From an uncultured Collinsella sp. (GTDB lineage Bacteria; Actinomycetota; Coriobacteriia; Coriobacteriales; Coriobacteriaceae), in the NCBI GenBank assembly GCA_900545055.1, contig UQXP01000023.1:1-24645 (forward strand): a stretch of DNA of 24,645 nt. Reading direction: 5' to 3'. Each line of letters opens with the position of its first letter. Positions within the stretch are counted from its first letter, which is position 1. Of this stretch, positions 1 through 9,900 are shown in pieces. A program made the translations under genes and the position numbers. A model generated the notes under the pieces. It was not told where the DNA came from. It did not search any database and saw only the letters and a list, made by a program, of their open reading frames with translations.

Positions 1-52
1 CTTTTAGGCCGCGCGTTTGTTTTGGTTTGCGCCATGTGGGGGTGGTGGCGAC

Positions 53-253
53 GTGCATTTTTGCGAGTATTCTGCAATCGAAGGGCCCTGCATACCGACC
101 TCGGGCAAAAAATCGGGATTTCTCGATGTTTTCTACGAATGATGGGCGGGGTTATGGGCTGGCAGCGTTTGATTTGCAGGGATATTCGCGGTCTTTGGCA
201 TTTATCGTGGCGCCCGAAGCTCTTGGTTATGTTGAATACTCCTGAAAATGCAC
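53..253. repeat. Intergenic element bounded by 20-bp imperfect inverted repeat
   Basis: The left end (53-72) and right end (234-253) are reverse complements at 17 of 20 positions; both contain GTGCATTTT and GAGTATTC separated by three differing bases. They enclose about 161 nt in which I recognise no gene, although two short open frames cross it. The element lies beyond the lemA terminator. A short non-coding unit with inverted ends suggests a small dispersed repeat (MITE-like) or a structured intergenic sequence. Mobility is inference: I cannot see a target-site duplication with confidence. Confidence 0.45.
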
Positions 254-284
254 GGCGCTCAGAGGGGGACCTTCGCGAAAAAGG

Positions 285-323
285 AAACCGCCCCGTCGAA
301 GTATGCATTCGACGGGGCGGTTT
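285..323 (-). terminator. Rho-independent terminator of lemA
   Basis: A perfect 16-bp inverted repeat (285-300 with 308-323) encloses a 7-nt loop. The stem core is CCGCCCCGTCGAA. Read on the minus strand it lies 37 nt past the lemA stop codon and is followed by CC and a run of five T. This fits an intrinsic terminator for lemA. Confidence 0.85.
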
Positions 324-359
324 ATACATTTGGCCGATTAAGGATGCGCTGCCAAACTA

Positions 360-911
360 CTAGAACTTGACGGTCGGGGCCTGGCGGGCTGCTTCGGCGG
401 CCTCGAAGCCCTGGCGCTCCTTAAACTGGAAGATGCCGGCAAAGATGACAGCCGGGAACGTCTGAATGGCGTTGTTGTAGCTGAGTACGCAGTCGTTGTA
501 GCTCTGGCGTGCATAGCTAATCTTGTTCTCGGTATCCTCGAGCGATGCCTGCAGCTGCGTAAAGTTGGTGTTTGCCTTAAGATCGGGGTAGGCCTCGGCT
601 ACGGCGAAGAGCTGGCGCAGCGCACCGGTCAGCACGTTGTCGGCTTCCATCTTGGCCTCGGGCGTGGTGGCCTTGACGGCGGTGTTACGCGCGCTGATCA
701 CGGCGGAGAGCGTCTCCTGCTCGTGCTTGGCGTAGCCCTTGACAGTCTCGACCAGGTTGGGGATCAGGTCGTTGCGGCGCTGCAGCTGCGTATCGATGTT
801 CTGCCAGGCGTTATCGATGCGGTTACGCTTGGTGACCATGTTGTTGTAGATGCCGGCGATGGCGCAGACAATCACAATGACAACAACGATGCCGATGATG
901 ACGGTAATCAT
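360..911 (-). CDS. lemA: LemA family membrane protein
   Basis: A 183-residue protein with one N-terminal membrane segment (about residues 2-22, ITVIIGIVVVIVIVCAIAGIY) followed by the conserved LemA helical domain. Hallmarks are the NRIDNAWQNIDTQLQRRNDL stretch just after the membrane anchor, then NLVETVKGYAKHEQ, the YPDLKAN segment, LEDTENKISYARQSYND and a C-terminal FEAAEAARQAP. Length matches the family. The open frame extends upstream to 1013, but I chose the ATG at 911 because GGAGA lies just upstream and the membrane segment then sits at the N-terminus, as usual in LemA proteins. The family role is poorly defined: envelope-anchored, often near peptidase or TPM-domain genes, none of which are here. 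It is transcribed alone, divergently from the TetR gene, and ends at a strong terminator. Confidence 0.92.
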   Translation of the reverse strand: MITVIIGIVVVIVIVCAIAGIYNNMVTKRNRIDNAWQNIDTQLQRRNDLIPNLVETVKGYAKHEQETLSAVISARNTAVKATTPEAKMEADNVLTGALRQLFAVAEAYPDLKANTNFTQLQASLEDTENKISYARQSYNDCVLSYNNAIQTFPAVIFAGIFQFKERQGFEAAEAARQAPTVKF

Positions 912-954
912 GATGTCTCCGTTTCGAATGGCCGCGGCGGCATGCGCCAGCTGC

Positions 955-1018
955 CGTTGGTATAACGCTACTAGTATACCCGCAACGTTTTGCCGTGCCG
1001 AACTTTCCGGCAAGCGTT
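955..1018. promoter_or_regulatory. Divergent lemA/tetR control region with two dyads
   Basis: Two overlapping dyad symmetries lie between the divergent genes. The first (955-987) has CGTTG/CAACG outer arms and GGTATA/TATACC inner arms. The second (984-1018) pairs AACGTTTTGCCG with CGGCAAGCGTT, one position short. A minus-strand -10-like TATACT (978-973) for lemA lies inside the first dyad. A plus-strand -10-like TAAGAT is at 1067-1072, ahead of the TetR gene. TetR proteins commonly bind such dyads in divergent intergenic regions, so one may be the operator. That assignment is inference. Confidence 0.4.
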
Positions 1019-1121
1019 ATGTTTTCGGCGGGTCGGCACCGGGGCAAAGCGCGCGAGGTACAGGTGTAAGATATGCGACAGATTGACGAGTGTTGTCTTT
1101 GCCCTGAGGATGGCGATACCA

Positions 1122-1706
1122 GTGGACCTTCGCATTAAGAAAACCTACCGCGCCCTGTTCGATGCCTTCACCGAGCTTCTCGAGGAGCATCGTTTTGAGG
1201 ACCTGACGGTTGCCATGCTGTGCGACCGCGCCATGATTCGCCGCACGACGTTCTACAAGCACTTTCGCGACAAGAACGATTACTTTGCCTTTTATATCGA
1301 TGAGCTTATGTCGGGCTTGCCGCAAAAACAGCCCGATGAGGCCGGCGCGGTATCTGCCGAGGACGTGCGCGCGCTTCGGCACGCGATTTTGGACGATGCC
1401 ATGGATTTGATTCTGGCGCACGAGCAGCTCATGGATAACATTTTGGCAAGCAGCATGTCGGGCATGTTGACCAACGTTATTTGCGACCGCATTGCCCGCT
1501 CCATCCGCGAGCGTGTGATGAACGTGCTTGCCGAGGATGCCCTGGCCCCCGTGTCACTCGAGACGACGTCTGAGTTTGTCGCCGGCGGTATTATTCGACT
1601 TTTCACGATATGGTGGGAATCGGGCCACGATCTTGAGCGTCGACCTGAGATAGCCGACGTGGTCGATGCACTGTTTGAGCGGACCATGACGCCGGTGAAT
1701 CACTAA
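1122..1706 (+). CDS. TetR/AcrR family transcriptional regulator
   Basis: A protein of about 194 residues. The N-terminal DNA-binding domain reads DLRIKKTYRALFDAFTELL, then the helix-turn-helix LTVAMLCDRAMIRRTTFYKHF (about residues 28-48), whose TTFYKHF recognition-helix ending is typical of TetR proteins. The C-terminal helical part (about 60-194) is the ligand/dimer domain and gives no ligand clue; it resembles the TetR_C domains of orphan Firmicute/Actinobacterial regulators. Start choice: GTG at 1122 has GAGGA 11 nt upstream, while the in-frame ATG at 1110 has no ribosome site, so 1122 is preferred but uncertain. The gene is divergent from lemA. Its stop codon is 2 nt from the 3' end of the opposing tRNA-Ser gene, so the two converge with no visible terminator between them. 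Confidence 0.87.
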   Translation: MDLRIKKTYRALFDAFTELLEEHRFEDLTVAMLCDRAMIRRTTFYKHFRDKNDYFAFYIDELMSGLPQKQPDEAGAVSAEDVRALRHAILDDAMDLILAHEQLMDNILASSMSGMLTNVICDRIARSIRERVMNVLAEDALAPVSLETTSEFVAGGIIRLFTIWWESGHDLERRPEIADVVDALFERTMTPVNH

Positions 1707-1708
1707 AG

Positions 1709-1798
1709 TGGCGGAGAGAGGGGGATTCGAACCCCCGGAACGCTCTCGCGCTCAACGGTTTTCAAGACCGCCGCATTCAACCGCTCTGCCATCTCTCC
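1709..1798 (-). tRNA. tRNA-Ser (anticodon UGA)
   Basis: Read on the minus strand: acceptor GGAGAGA at 1798 pairs with TCTCTCC, followed by discriminator G and an encoded CCA (1711-1709). The D-arm contains GGCAGAGCGG. The anticodon loop CTTGAAA gives UGA (1764-1762). A long variable arm (GAGCGCGAGAGCG region) is typical of serine tRNAs, and the T-arm carries GGTTCGAATCC. Total length is 90 nt. It decodes UCA/UCG codons. Confidence 0.96.
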
Positions 1799-1808
1799 GT
1801 GAGTCGTA

Positions 1809-1834
1809 ATGATAGCATCGTTTTGAATTTGCAA
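1809..1834 (-). promoter_or_regulatory. Possible promoter of tRNA-Ser
   Basis: On the minus strand a TATCAT -10-like box (1814-1809) lies about 10 nt before the mature tRNA 5' end, with TTGCAA (1834-1829) upstream. The 14-nt spacer is shorter than ideal, so the -35 assignment is weak. The box sits in the 51-nt gap shared with the divergent tadA fusion gene. Confidence 0.35.
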
Positions 1835-1849
1835 CAGGGAAGGCGAACG

Positions 1850-3631
1850 ATGACGATCACCGAAATCGACGAGAAGTTCATGCGCGAGGCGCTGGCGGAG
1901 GCTCGCGCCGCTGCTGCGGTGGGCGAGGTGCCGATTGGTGCCGTGGTGGTGCGCGCGGGCGAGATTGTCGCGCGGGCGCACAATCGGCGCGAGCTCGATC
2001 AGGATCCTTCGGCGCATGCAGAGTTCGCGGCCCTGTGCGCTGCTGCTCGGTCGCTCGGTCGCTGGCGCCTTTCCGATTGCACGGTCTATGTAACGCTCGA
2101 ACCCTGCTGCATGTGCGCGGGCCTTATGGTCAACGCGCGCGTGGGGCGCTGCGTGTATGGCGCGAGCGACGCCAAGGCGGGCGCACTGGGTTCGCTGTAT
2201 GACCTGAATGCCGATTCGCGCCTGAATCATCGGTTTAACGTTAATGCCGGCGTGCTGGCGGATGAATGCCGCGAGCTGCTGAGTAGCTATTTTGGCGGTC
2301 TGCGCGGAGCGGGCGGCGCTGGTTGCGGTTGTGGGGCCGATCTTGAGGCACATGCCGCTCATGCCGAGGCGCTCGCGTGTGCCGAAGAGGATGCTGGCAC
2401 GGCGGTTGATTTTGGCCCCGTGCAGCGCCGGCCCCGCCGTGTGCTGCTGGCGATCGACTCCTTTAAGGGCAGCGTTTCGAGTGCGCAGGCGGAGGCGGCG
2501 GTTGCCGAAGGCGTGCGCCGTGTGTGGTCCGATGCCCAGGTAGCCGCGTTGCCGCTGGCGGATGGTGGCGAGGGAACGCTCGATGCTATCGCCGCGTGTG
2601 GCGGTGAGATTGTGACCTGCGAGGTGGCAGGTCCCTTGGGCGATCGCGTGTCTGCCCGGATGCTGGTGGACGACGAGCGCGACTCGGCTGTAATTGAGAT
2701 GGCCGAGACGGCGGGTATTGGGTATTCGAGCTGTACGGAGTCGGCGGCGTTGGCGGCTTCGACCTATGGCGTGGGCGAGCTTATGCTTCGCGCAGTTCGC
2801 ACGGGCGCAAGGACACTCTATATTGGTCTGGGCGGCAGCGCCACCAACGACGGTGGCGCCGGCATGCTGCAGGCGCTGGGCGCGCGCGTGGTCGATGATC
2901 AGGGATGCGATATCGCCCCCGGTCTTGCCGGCCTTGAGCAGGTGGCGAGCGTTGATTTGGCGCCAGCGCTGCAGGCTTTGGATGGCGCTCGTATCGTTGT
3001 GCTTTCTGATGTCGAGAACCCACTCGTGGGGCGTCGCGGCGCGCTGACAGTGTTCGGTGGGCAGAAGGGTCTGCCGAGAGATGACGCCGAGGCACTTCAC
3101 AGGTACGATAGTTGGATGGTCGGCTACGGCCGCCTGCTCGATACGGCGATTGCTAGGGCGCGGGTTCAGGGGTTGCTGCGCGTGTCCGAGGGTGCACGGA
3201 CATTTGGCTCGGTGCTCGGCGTGCCCGGCGCGGGCGCTGCCGGTGGCTTGGGCGCGGCGTTACTGGCGCTCGGTGCGGAGCTGCGCTCGGGCGTGGAGAC
3301 GGTGCTCGATCTGATTGGCTTTGACGAGCGCGTGCGCGATGTCGATCTGGTCATAACGGGTGAGGGCAATATGGATGAGCAATCCGCCGCTGGAAAGGCG
3401 CCGGTTGGTGTGGCTCGCCGCGCCAAGCGATATGGCAAGCCGGTGGTCGCCGTCGTGGGCGGTCGCGCCGTCAACCTGGATGCGGTGTGTGAGCATGGCA
3501 TCGACTTGGTGCTTCCGATCTGCCGCAAGCCCATGCCCCTCGACCAGGCGCTCAACCCTCAGGAAGCCACAACCAACCTCATCTGCGCCGGCGAGTCTGC
3601 CGCGCGAGCCTACGACCTCGCCCGCCTCTAG
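1850..3631 (+). CDS. TadA-type tRNA adenosine deaminase fused to glycerate kinase
   Basis: One uninterrupted 593-residue frame with two enzyme domains. Residues 1-150 are a TadA/CDA-fold deaminase (A-to-I editing of tRNA wobble A34): zinc ligand and proton shuttle HAE at 56-58, and the second zinc motif PCCMC at 85-89. A Gly/Ala/Cys-rich linker follows (about 150-195). Residues 197-593 match the GlxK/GarK-type glycerate kinase family (ATP-dependent phosphorylation of D-glycerate): VLLAIDSFKGSVSS, ADGGEGTLDA, GLGGSATNDGGAGM, SDVENPLVGRRGA, GAGAAGGLGAALLALGA and ITGEGNMDEQSAAGKAP. The ATG at 1850 is preceded by GGAAGG. No Met begins the kinase domain; a GTG at codon 191 lacks a ribosome site, which supports a real fusion. 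The gene is divergent from tRNA-Ser. A sequencing error joining two genes is unlikely because both domains are intact and in frame. Confidence 0.9.
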   Translation: MTITEIDEKFMREALAEARAAAAVGEVPIGAVVVRAGEIVARAHNRRELDQDPSAHAEFAALCAAARSLGRWRLSDCTVYVTLEPCCMCAGLMVNARVGRCVYGASDAKAGALGSLYDLNADSRLNHRFNVNAGVLADECRELLSSYFGGLRGAGGAGCGCGADLEAHAAHAEALACAEEDAGTAVDFGPVQRRPRRVLLAIDSFKGSVSSAQAEAAVAEGVRRVWSDAQVAALPLADGGEGTLDAIAACGGEIVTCEVAGPLGDRVSARMLVDDERDSAVIEMAETAGIGYSSCTESAALAASTYGVGELMLRAVRTGARTLYIGLGGSATNDGGAGMLQALGARVVDDQGCDIAPGLAGLEQVASVDLAPALQALDGARIVVLSDVENPLVGRRGALTVFGGQKGLPRDDAEALHRYDSWMVGYGRLLDTAIARARVQGLLRVSEGARTFGSVLGVPGAGAAGGLGAALLALGAELRSGVETVLDLIGFDERVRDVDLVITGEGNMDEQSAAGKAPVGVARRAKRYGKPVVAVVGGRAVNLDAVCEHGIDLVLPICRKPMPLDQALNPQEATTNLICAGESAARAYDLARL

Positions 3632-3957
3632 AGCTTATTCCCCCGGAGTCCGGTTTGGTCGAGTAGTCGAAAAGCCTCGTCCCAAATTAGCTACTTTGTG
3701 GGGCTGTGGGGGATAAAGATTGCCGGTCGATTTGTCCTACTGGGGCATGTCGACGGCGCGAGTGGTTCGATTTTGAGCCTGAGTGGCAACCCGAGGCGAA
3801 ATTTCGGGTCACCCAAATTGCTACAATTTTAAGCATATAGCGATGTCCTGCCTTGCGTTTCTGCGCGGGGGGGGGCGTATATTTGCATCGATGGGGACGA
3901 CGACACATATATAATGAGCCGCTGCTTGCCGTCCTCATGGATTTGGGGAGGGCCTTC
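3632..3957 (+). promoter_or_regulatory. Leader region of the giant adhesin gene: TATAAT, G9 tract, direct repeats
   Basis: I see no gene here. A perfect TATAAT lies at 3910-3915 with no convincing -35 box, which would put the transcript start near 3922 and leave a leader of about 35 nt. GGGGAGGG just before the ATG at 3958 is a strong ribosome site. A run of nine G (3867-3875) sits about 35 nt upstream of the -10 box. The motif CCCAAATT(A)GCTAC occurs twice (3681-3695 and 3812-3824). A short CCCGA/TCGGG stem is at 3790-3808. A second -10-like TACAAT is at 3822-3827. Which promoter is used cannot be decided from sequence. Confidence 0.6.
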
Positions 3958-6900
3958 ATGAATCGCGCGTGTGCGAGAGCTCGAGAAATGCTAAAGCCTT
4001 TTGGCAAGAAAACCAATACCGCCAAGCGTGTCCTGAGGGTTTTGACTGTCCCGCTGGCGGCGTGTGCGCTCTTGTTTGGTGCGACGAGTGCGTCGGCCGA
4101 CCAGCCCGTTCCCTTGAGCAACCATACCGTACAGACGGTGAATCCCACCGGCACCACGGTCAATCTGTTCGATTATTGGGTAGTGAATGGCGACAACGAC
4201 AGCTCGAAGAACATAAACAACGACAACAAGAATGACAACACCGGCATCAATAAAGACCATCAGCTCAAGTTCAATGGCGGTGCCGGATCGGGCATTAATA
4301 AATGGACGGGCAGAAGCAATATCAACGGCTTTGGACGCCTTTCTTTTGTAAAGAACACGCTGGTAGATGGCTATCCGTCAATCAAAGCCGGCACCTACAC
4401 CTCCTATAACACGAGTGGTACGTACACCGACGAGTCGCTGGCTTATCTCTTTAATAACGACAGCCAGGTCAACGGCAAGGCCGTCTACAACAACGTGAAA
4501 GGCCTCTTCCAGCTCCAGAATGGTTATTACGTTTACGATTCGTATGGGTCTGAAGGCAACTATGCCGTATATAACTCCACGACTAACACCTTTGACGTCT
4601 ACGATAAGGCGGGCGTATATAAGGGCGATGCGAGTAGCGAAACCAATCTGGGTCAGTTCTTCCCCTTTGACTCAGCTAGCAAGGTTTTTGATGAGCGGGG
4701 CAACAGCCTCTCCCCTAAGCAGATTATTGATGGAAGCACGAACCTCAATCACCACTTTGGCATGTCCATGACCACGGAGTTTGTCCAGCCTGCGGGCGGC
4801 AAGACCACCGATAACAACGATATGGTCTTTGAGTTCTCAGGTGACGACGACGTCTGGGTGTACATCGATGGCGTACTCGTGGGCGATCTGGGCGGCATCC
4901 ACGAGAAGGCGACGCTTGATATCAACTTTGCTACCGGTGAAGTAAAGGTCGGTCATATTGACGGTGCGAATGGAGCCGAGAAGGAAATCGAAAAAACCAA
5001 CATCAAGGCAAAGTTCAAAGCTGCCGGCGCAGATACCTCTAACTTCTCCGGCAACACCTTCTGTGACAGCAGCAAGCATACGCTGAGCTTCTTCTATCTG
5101 GAGCGCGGCGCGGGCGCATCGAACATGAAACTTAAGTTCAACCTCACCACGCTGCCATCGTCCGAGGTCGCGAAGGTCGACCAAAACGGCGAAGCAGTCA
5201 ATGGCGCAACTTTCAAGCTGTACCAGTCCGATGGACCAGATGCCGAGGGACACTGGAATAAGGGTGAGCTCGTCGCTCAGGGCACGACGAAAGACGGGGG
5301 CCAGCTGATACTTCGAAAGTCGGACGATTCCGTTCTTTCGTTCGATAACCAGCATGCCGAGGGACACGACTACTTTGTACTCGAAGAGGTTGGCCTGCCC
5401 GTGGGATATCGCTCGAGCCTGACCTCATCGACTACCGCAACGCCAGGTGAGCTGTATCTGCAATACAAGAAAGCTGCGAGCGGCACGGGTGGCGTGGTGG
5501 TTGCACCGCAGACAACGGTTACAACAGCCGACGGCAAGTCATGGACGGGGAGCCGCATGTGGCTGAACGGCGGCTATCTGGCCGCTAAGGAGACCATTTC
5601 CCTTAGCAAAGAAACAAAAGACAATAAGGACAAACCCATTAGCTCGGGTACGACCTTTGCTGTCGTGCTCAAGCGCACCGATAAGAGCAAGAGTGACACG
5701 GACGAAAGCGCATGGACGGCGGTCACGGGCAATCCGCTCGAGGGCTACAAGCTATGCTCTGCGCATGGCATTGCCGGCGCGGTCGAAGCTGCCAAATCGG
5801 CAGATACGAGCGTCTTTGGCGTCATCACCAAGGGCGACTATGAGGTAACGGTCAGGTCGCTGCCCGGCGATATCGAGAAGTACGCCGCCATGTTGGAAGA
5901 TAAGTCCCAGTCCGAATATACCGTGGCGGTGTATCACACCACGGCATCGTCTCTGGCGGAGGCAACCACCGACAACACCTCCATGGTCCAATATCAAATG
6001 ACAAACAGGCAGTTCTCTACGGTGATCCACCTCACCAACGTTCAGAACCGTCTGTTTGTGCAGAAGGTTGACGACCTGGGCAAGCCCGTGAACGGCGCGA
6101 CGTTTGAGCTGTACGAGGCCAAGGATGTTACCGGCGATAGCCCCAGCACGTATGCCATTAAATCGGGTGCCGAGCCGTATGACACCGTGAAGGCAAACGG
6201 CATGACCTATCCGTATGACATTGAGGGTGCTGCATGCTTCCCGCTCGATTCGACAAAGCATGCACCCCTTATCAAGGGTACGTACTACCTGCGTGAGTCT
6301 AAAAGCCCGGATGGTTATGAGATTAACAACACTATCACCAAGGTAATCGTGGATGATTCGGGCGTATACGTGGACGCCGGTGAGGAGAACGACGGCGTGC
6401 GCAGCATGAGCGGCCCGGGTTCGCTGATTGCTTCCCTAGCGCAGTTTGGCTCTCCCGACTCGATCGATAATACGCTGACGCACATCAAGGGCAAGCTGCA
6501 GAGCGCGACTGGTGCAGATGTCAAGGGTAACCTGACGTGGGGCCAGACGAGCACTGCCAAGGGCGTGACGCCTTCTCTGGCGGACGACTTGATGCATATG
6601 CGCTATGACAAGACGACGCAAGGTGCCAAGACCGTCTTGCGCTATGTCGAGGACGGTGGCGAGCGCGACGGCCAGCTGGCGACCATCTTTGCCGATACGG
6701 GCATCAACCGCATGGCCCTTTATCAAGAAGACGATTCAGCATATATAGACGATGCCTCCAAGACCCGTACTAAGCTGGGCACACTCCAGCTCAATCATCT
6801 CTTTACCACGGCAACGGCCGTGCAGTATACCGATTGTCGCGTGGCACCTCTGCAGGTGACCAAGACGGTGACGGCAGATACTGGTCTTACTGCACCCACT

Positions 6901-9900
6901 AAGGATGCGAATAACAAGGATCTGACGTTTACGTTTAAGTTCACCCTGCCGGAGTCCCAGAAGGGCTACGAGGCGCATGTGTTCGATGCGAGCGGCAACG
7001 CTGTGGGCAATTCCTTTAAGCTTAGGAACGGCGACACCCACTCCATCAAGGCCGGCGAGACCATCCGCGTATACGGCCTTAAGAAGGATGCCAGCTATAG
7101 CGTGAGCGAGCTCACTACCAAGCGCGAGGCGTCCAACGGCGACGTGCTGGCGAGTATCGTCAACACCGTGACCGGTTCCGCCGAAGAGTCGGTGCTTCCG
7201 GCCGGCTTTAGCCTCGTGAGCCGTAAGGTCGGCGGCGAGGAGCAGTCGGGAACTGGCAACACCATCGAGGGCAAGATTGCAGCGCTCGTGGACGGGGAGA
7301 TCCCTGCGAGCAACAAACTCGAGTTTACCAACAACTACAGCGCCAACTCGGTAACGCTTAAGGCCAAAGACGGTCTGAGCGCCAAGAAGGTGCTCGAAGG
7401 TCGCGATTGGGCCGATGGCGATTCCTTTACCGTGCAGCTTACGCCTGAGGACGGTGCCCCCATGCCCGAGGACGGCGTGTCGACGATTGCGCTGAACGAG
7501 AAAGTCCAGACGGCAACGTTTGGCAATATCACCTATGCCAAGCCGGGTACCTACACCTATACCATCTCGGAGGATATTCCCGGCTCCAATGCCAAGGCGG
7601 ATGGCATAAGCTACTCCGCTGCTGTCTATACCGCGACGGTCAAGGTGGATGATAACCGCGCCGGTGCACTGGTCGTTACGAGCGTGAATGTGGTGCAGGA
7701 GCGCAACGACGCGGGTACCCACACCAACACGGATGTTGCCGATAAGATCGCAACCTTCACCAACCGTTACGATACGCACGAACATAGCATCATCATCCAT
7801 GCCCAAAAGAACCTGACCGACAACGCCGGGAGTTTCCCGCTTTCCCAGAACGCCTTTAGCTTTAAGCTCGAGCGTGTGGGCGGCTATGCGGACGACAATG
7901 CAGCGTTCGATCCCGATAAGGTCGACACGAGCATCAAGGCTCCCATGCCCCAGGGCGCCGAGGGCAACACCGCGACCGTGGGCAATAACGCCGACGGTAC
8001 GGTGACGTGGCCGGCGATCTCCTATACCGCCAAGGCGGATGCGGGACGCGCCTACGTGTACAAGTTCGCTGAGAATCTCGGTAGCATTAAGAAGGGCATG
8101 GACTACGACAAGTCGATCTATTACGCCGTGGTGCGCAACGCCAAGAAGGGCGCCGGCATCCAGACCTCGATCGAGTACTACAAGATTGCAGAAGACGGCT
8201 CGGTAAAGCAGCTGGACACGAATGTCACGCCCTCCTTTACCAATATATATAGTGTGGATCCCACGAGCGTGACCCTACAGGGCCAAAAGACCGTGAGCGG
8301 TCGCGACTGGAACCAGGGCGAGAGCTATACCTTTAACCTCGCTGCCGCTACGGATGATGCCGGCGCGACCGGTTTGAGCAAGACCACCGCGCAAGCGGTA
8401 AAGGACGGGGCCGTTGCCGTTAACGTCAACCAAGCTGTCGCCAGCGCGCCCGAGTCGGGACGCGTGGCATCGTTCTCCTTTGGCACCGAAGCCGCCCCGA
8501 CCGTGACGTTCAACCGCGCAGGCACCTTTAGCTTCAACATCACCGAGGATGCCGCGCGGGATGGCCGGGCGGGCATGTCCATGGACAAGCACACCGCACG
8601 CGCGACCGTTGTAGTGACCGATCTGGATGAGTCGGGCAACCACACGGGCATGCTGCGTGTGCCGAGCGTGACCTACGCCAACACCGGTGCCTCCGATGCG
8701 GACAAGATCGTAACCGACAAGGCTGCCTTTACCAACGCGTACCATGCGTCGGGCACCTTTGGTGGCGTGACGGTGAGCAAGACCCTTGAGGGTCGTGCCT
8801 CTACCGCGGGCCAGTTTACCTTTGCCGTGACGGGCCTTTGGTACAACGGCGTTCAGACGTCGGTCGATGGCTCCGAGGCCAGCCTGTCCAATAAGGCGGC
8901 AGGGGCCGGCGTGTCCGGCGCTGTGGTGAGCGCAAGCGGGGAAGAGAAGCTCTTTGCCCGCAAGCTCACGGAACAGGACCTTGGCCGTACATTTGCCTAT
9001 CGCATTCACGAGAACCAGCCTGCTGCTGCCGGCTACACCTATGACACCGGCTACGCTGGTGACGCTATCGTGCTCGTCAAGGTTCTTGCACACAAGGACG
9101 ACCCCGCTAAGCTCTACACCGTGACGACCGTGCTCAAGGGTGCGGGTGTGACGGAGCTGCTGGGCGATGGCGCCGACGCGAGCGCGCTGACGGACGAAAA
9201 GATCGTCCAGCTCAAGCAAGATTCGAATACTTACGTGCAGCAGTACGATGCAGGTGAGGCCGGCGCTACGACGCCTACTGTCTCGTTTGTGAACCGTTAC
9301 ACGGCAAACCTCGACTATGGCGCCGCTGGCGGTCTGCAGATCGAGAAGACGCTGACGTATCCCAAGGACGCGACCATTTTTGGCTCGCCTAAGAGCACGT
9401 TCCGTTATATCGTCAAGCCTGCCGACGAGATATCTGCCAGCAAGGTTGGCATTTCCACGGACGGCAAGGTCTTTGAGACCGCAAATGTCGAGGCCGACGC
9501 CCCCAAGACCGTGAGTTTGATACCTGCGGGTGGGTTGACCTTCACTCAGGATGATGCCGGCAAGACGTTCACCTATACGGTGAGTGAGATTGACGACAAG
9601 GCGACGGGCTATACGTACGACAAGATGGTCCATACGGTTAAGGCTGTCGTGGCGGATAACGGCGACGGTACGCTTAGAGTCACGACAGCGGTAAGCAAGC
9701 AGGTCGATGGCAAGGACGAGCTCGAGGGCCAGTGGATCTATCCGTCGGGTGCAACGTCCACCGGTGTCGCGACGGTCAAATTCAAGAACACCTATACGGT
9801 CACCGAGGCGGCAACCTACACCCCGTCCGTGACGAAGGTGGTTGCCGGTGCCGATGCTCCGGGCAAGTTCACCTTTGCTATGACCGCGGCTGACGATGCT

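Noticed and set aside
22..363. A 113-codon plus-strand frame at the window start
   Set aside because: It runs through the inverted-repeat element and the lemA terminator, has no ribosome site and resembles no family.
1703..3100. A 465-codon minus-strand frame across tRNA-Ser and the tadA fusion
   Set aside because: Its C-terminus is a translation of the tRNA gene and the rest is antisense to the enzyme domains.
3643..3653. CCGGA/TCCGG as terminator of the tadA fusion gene
   Set aside because: The loop would be a single base and only three T follow; too weak to call.
3853..3957. Upstream TTG start extending the adhesin N-terminus by 35 residues
   Set aside because: It lies upstream of the TATAAT box, lacks a ribosome site and would bury the signal peptide; the ATG at 3958 has a strong ribosome site.
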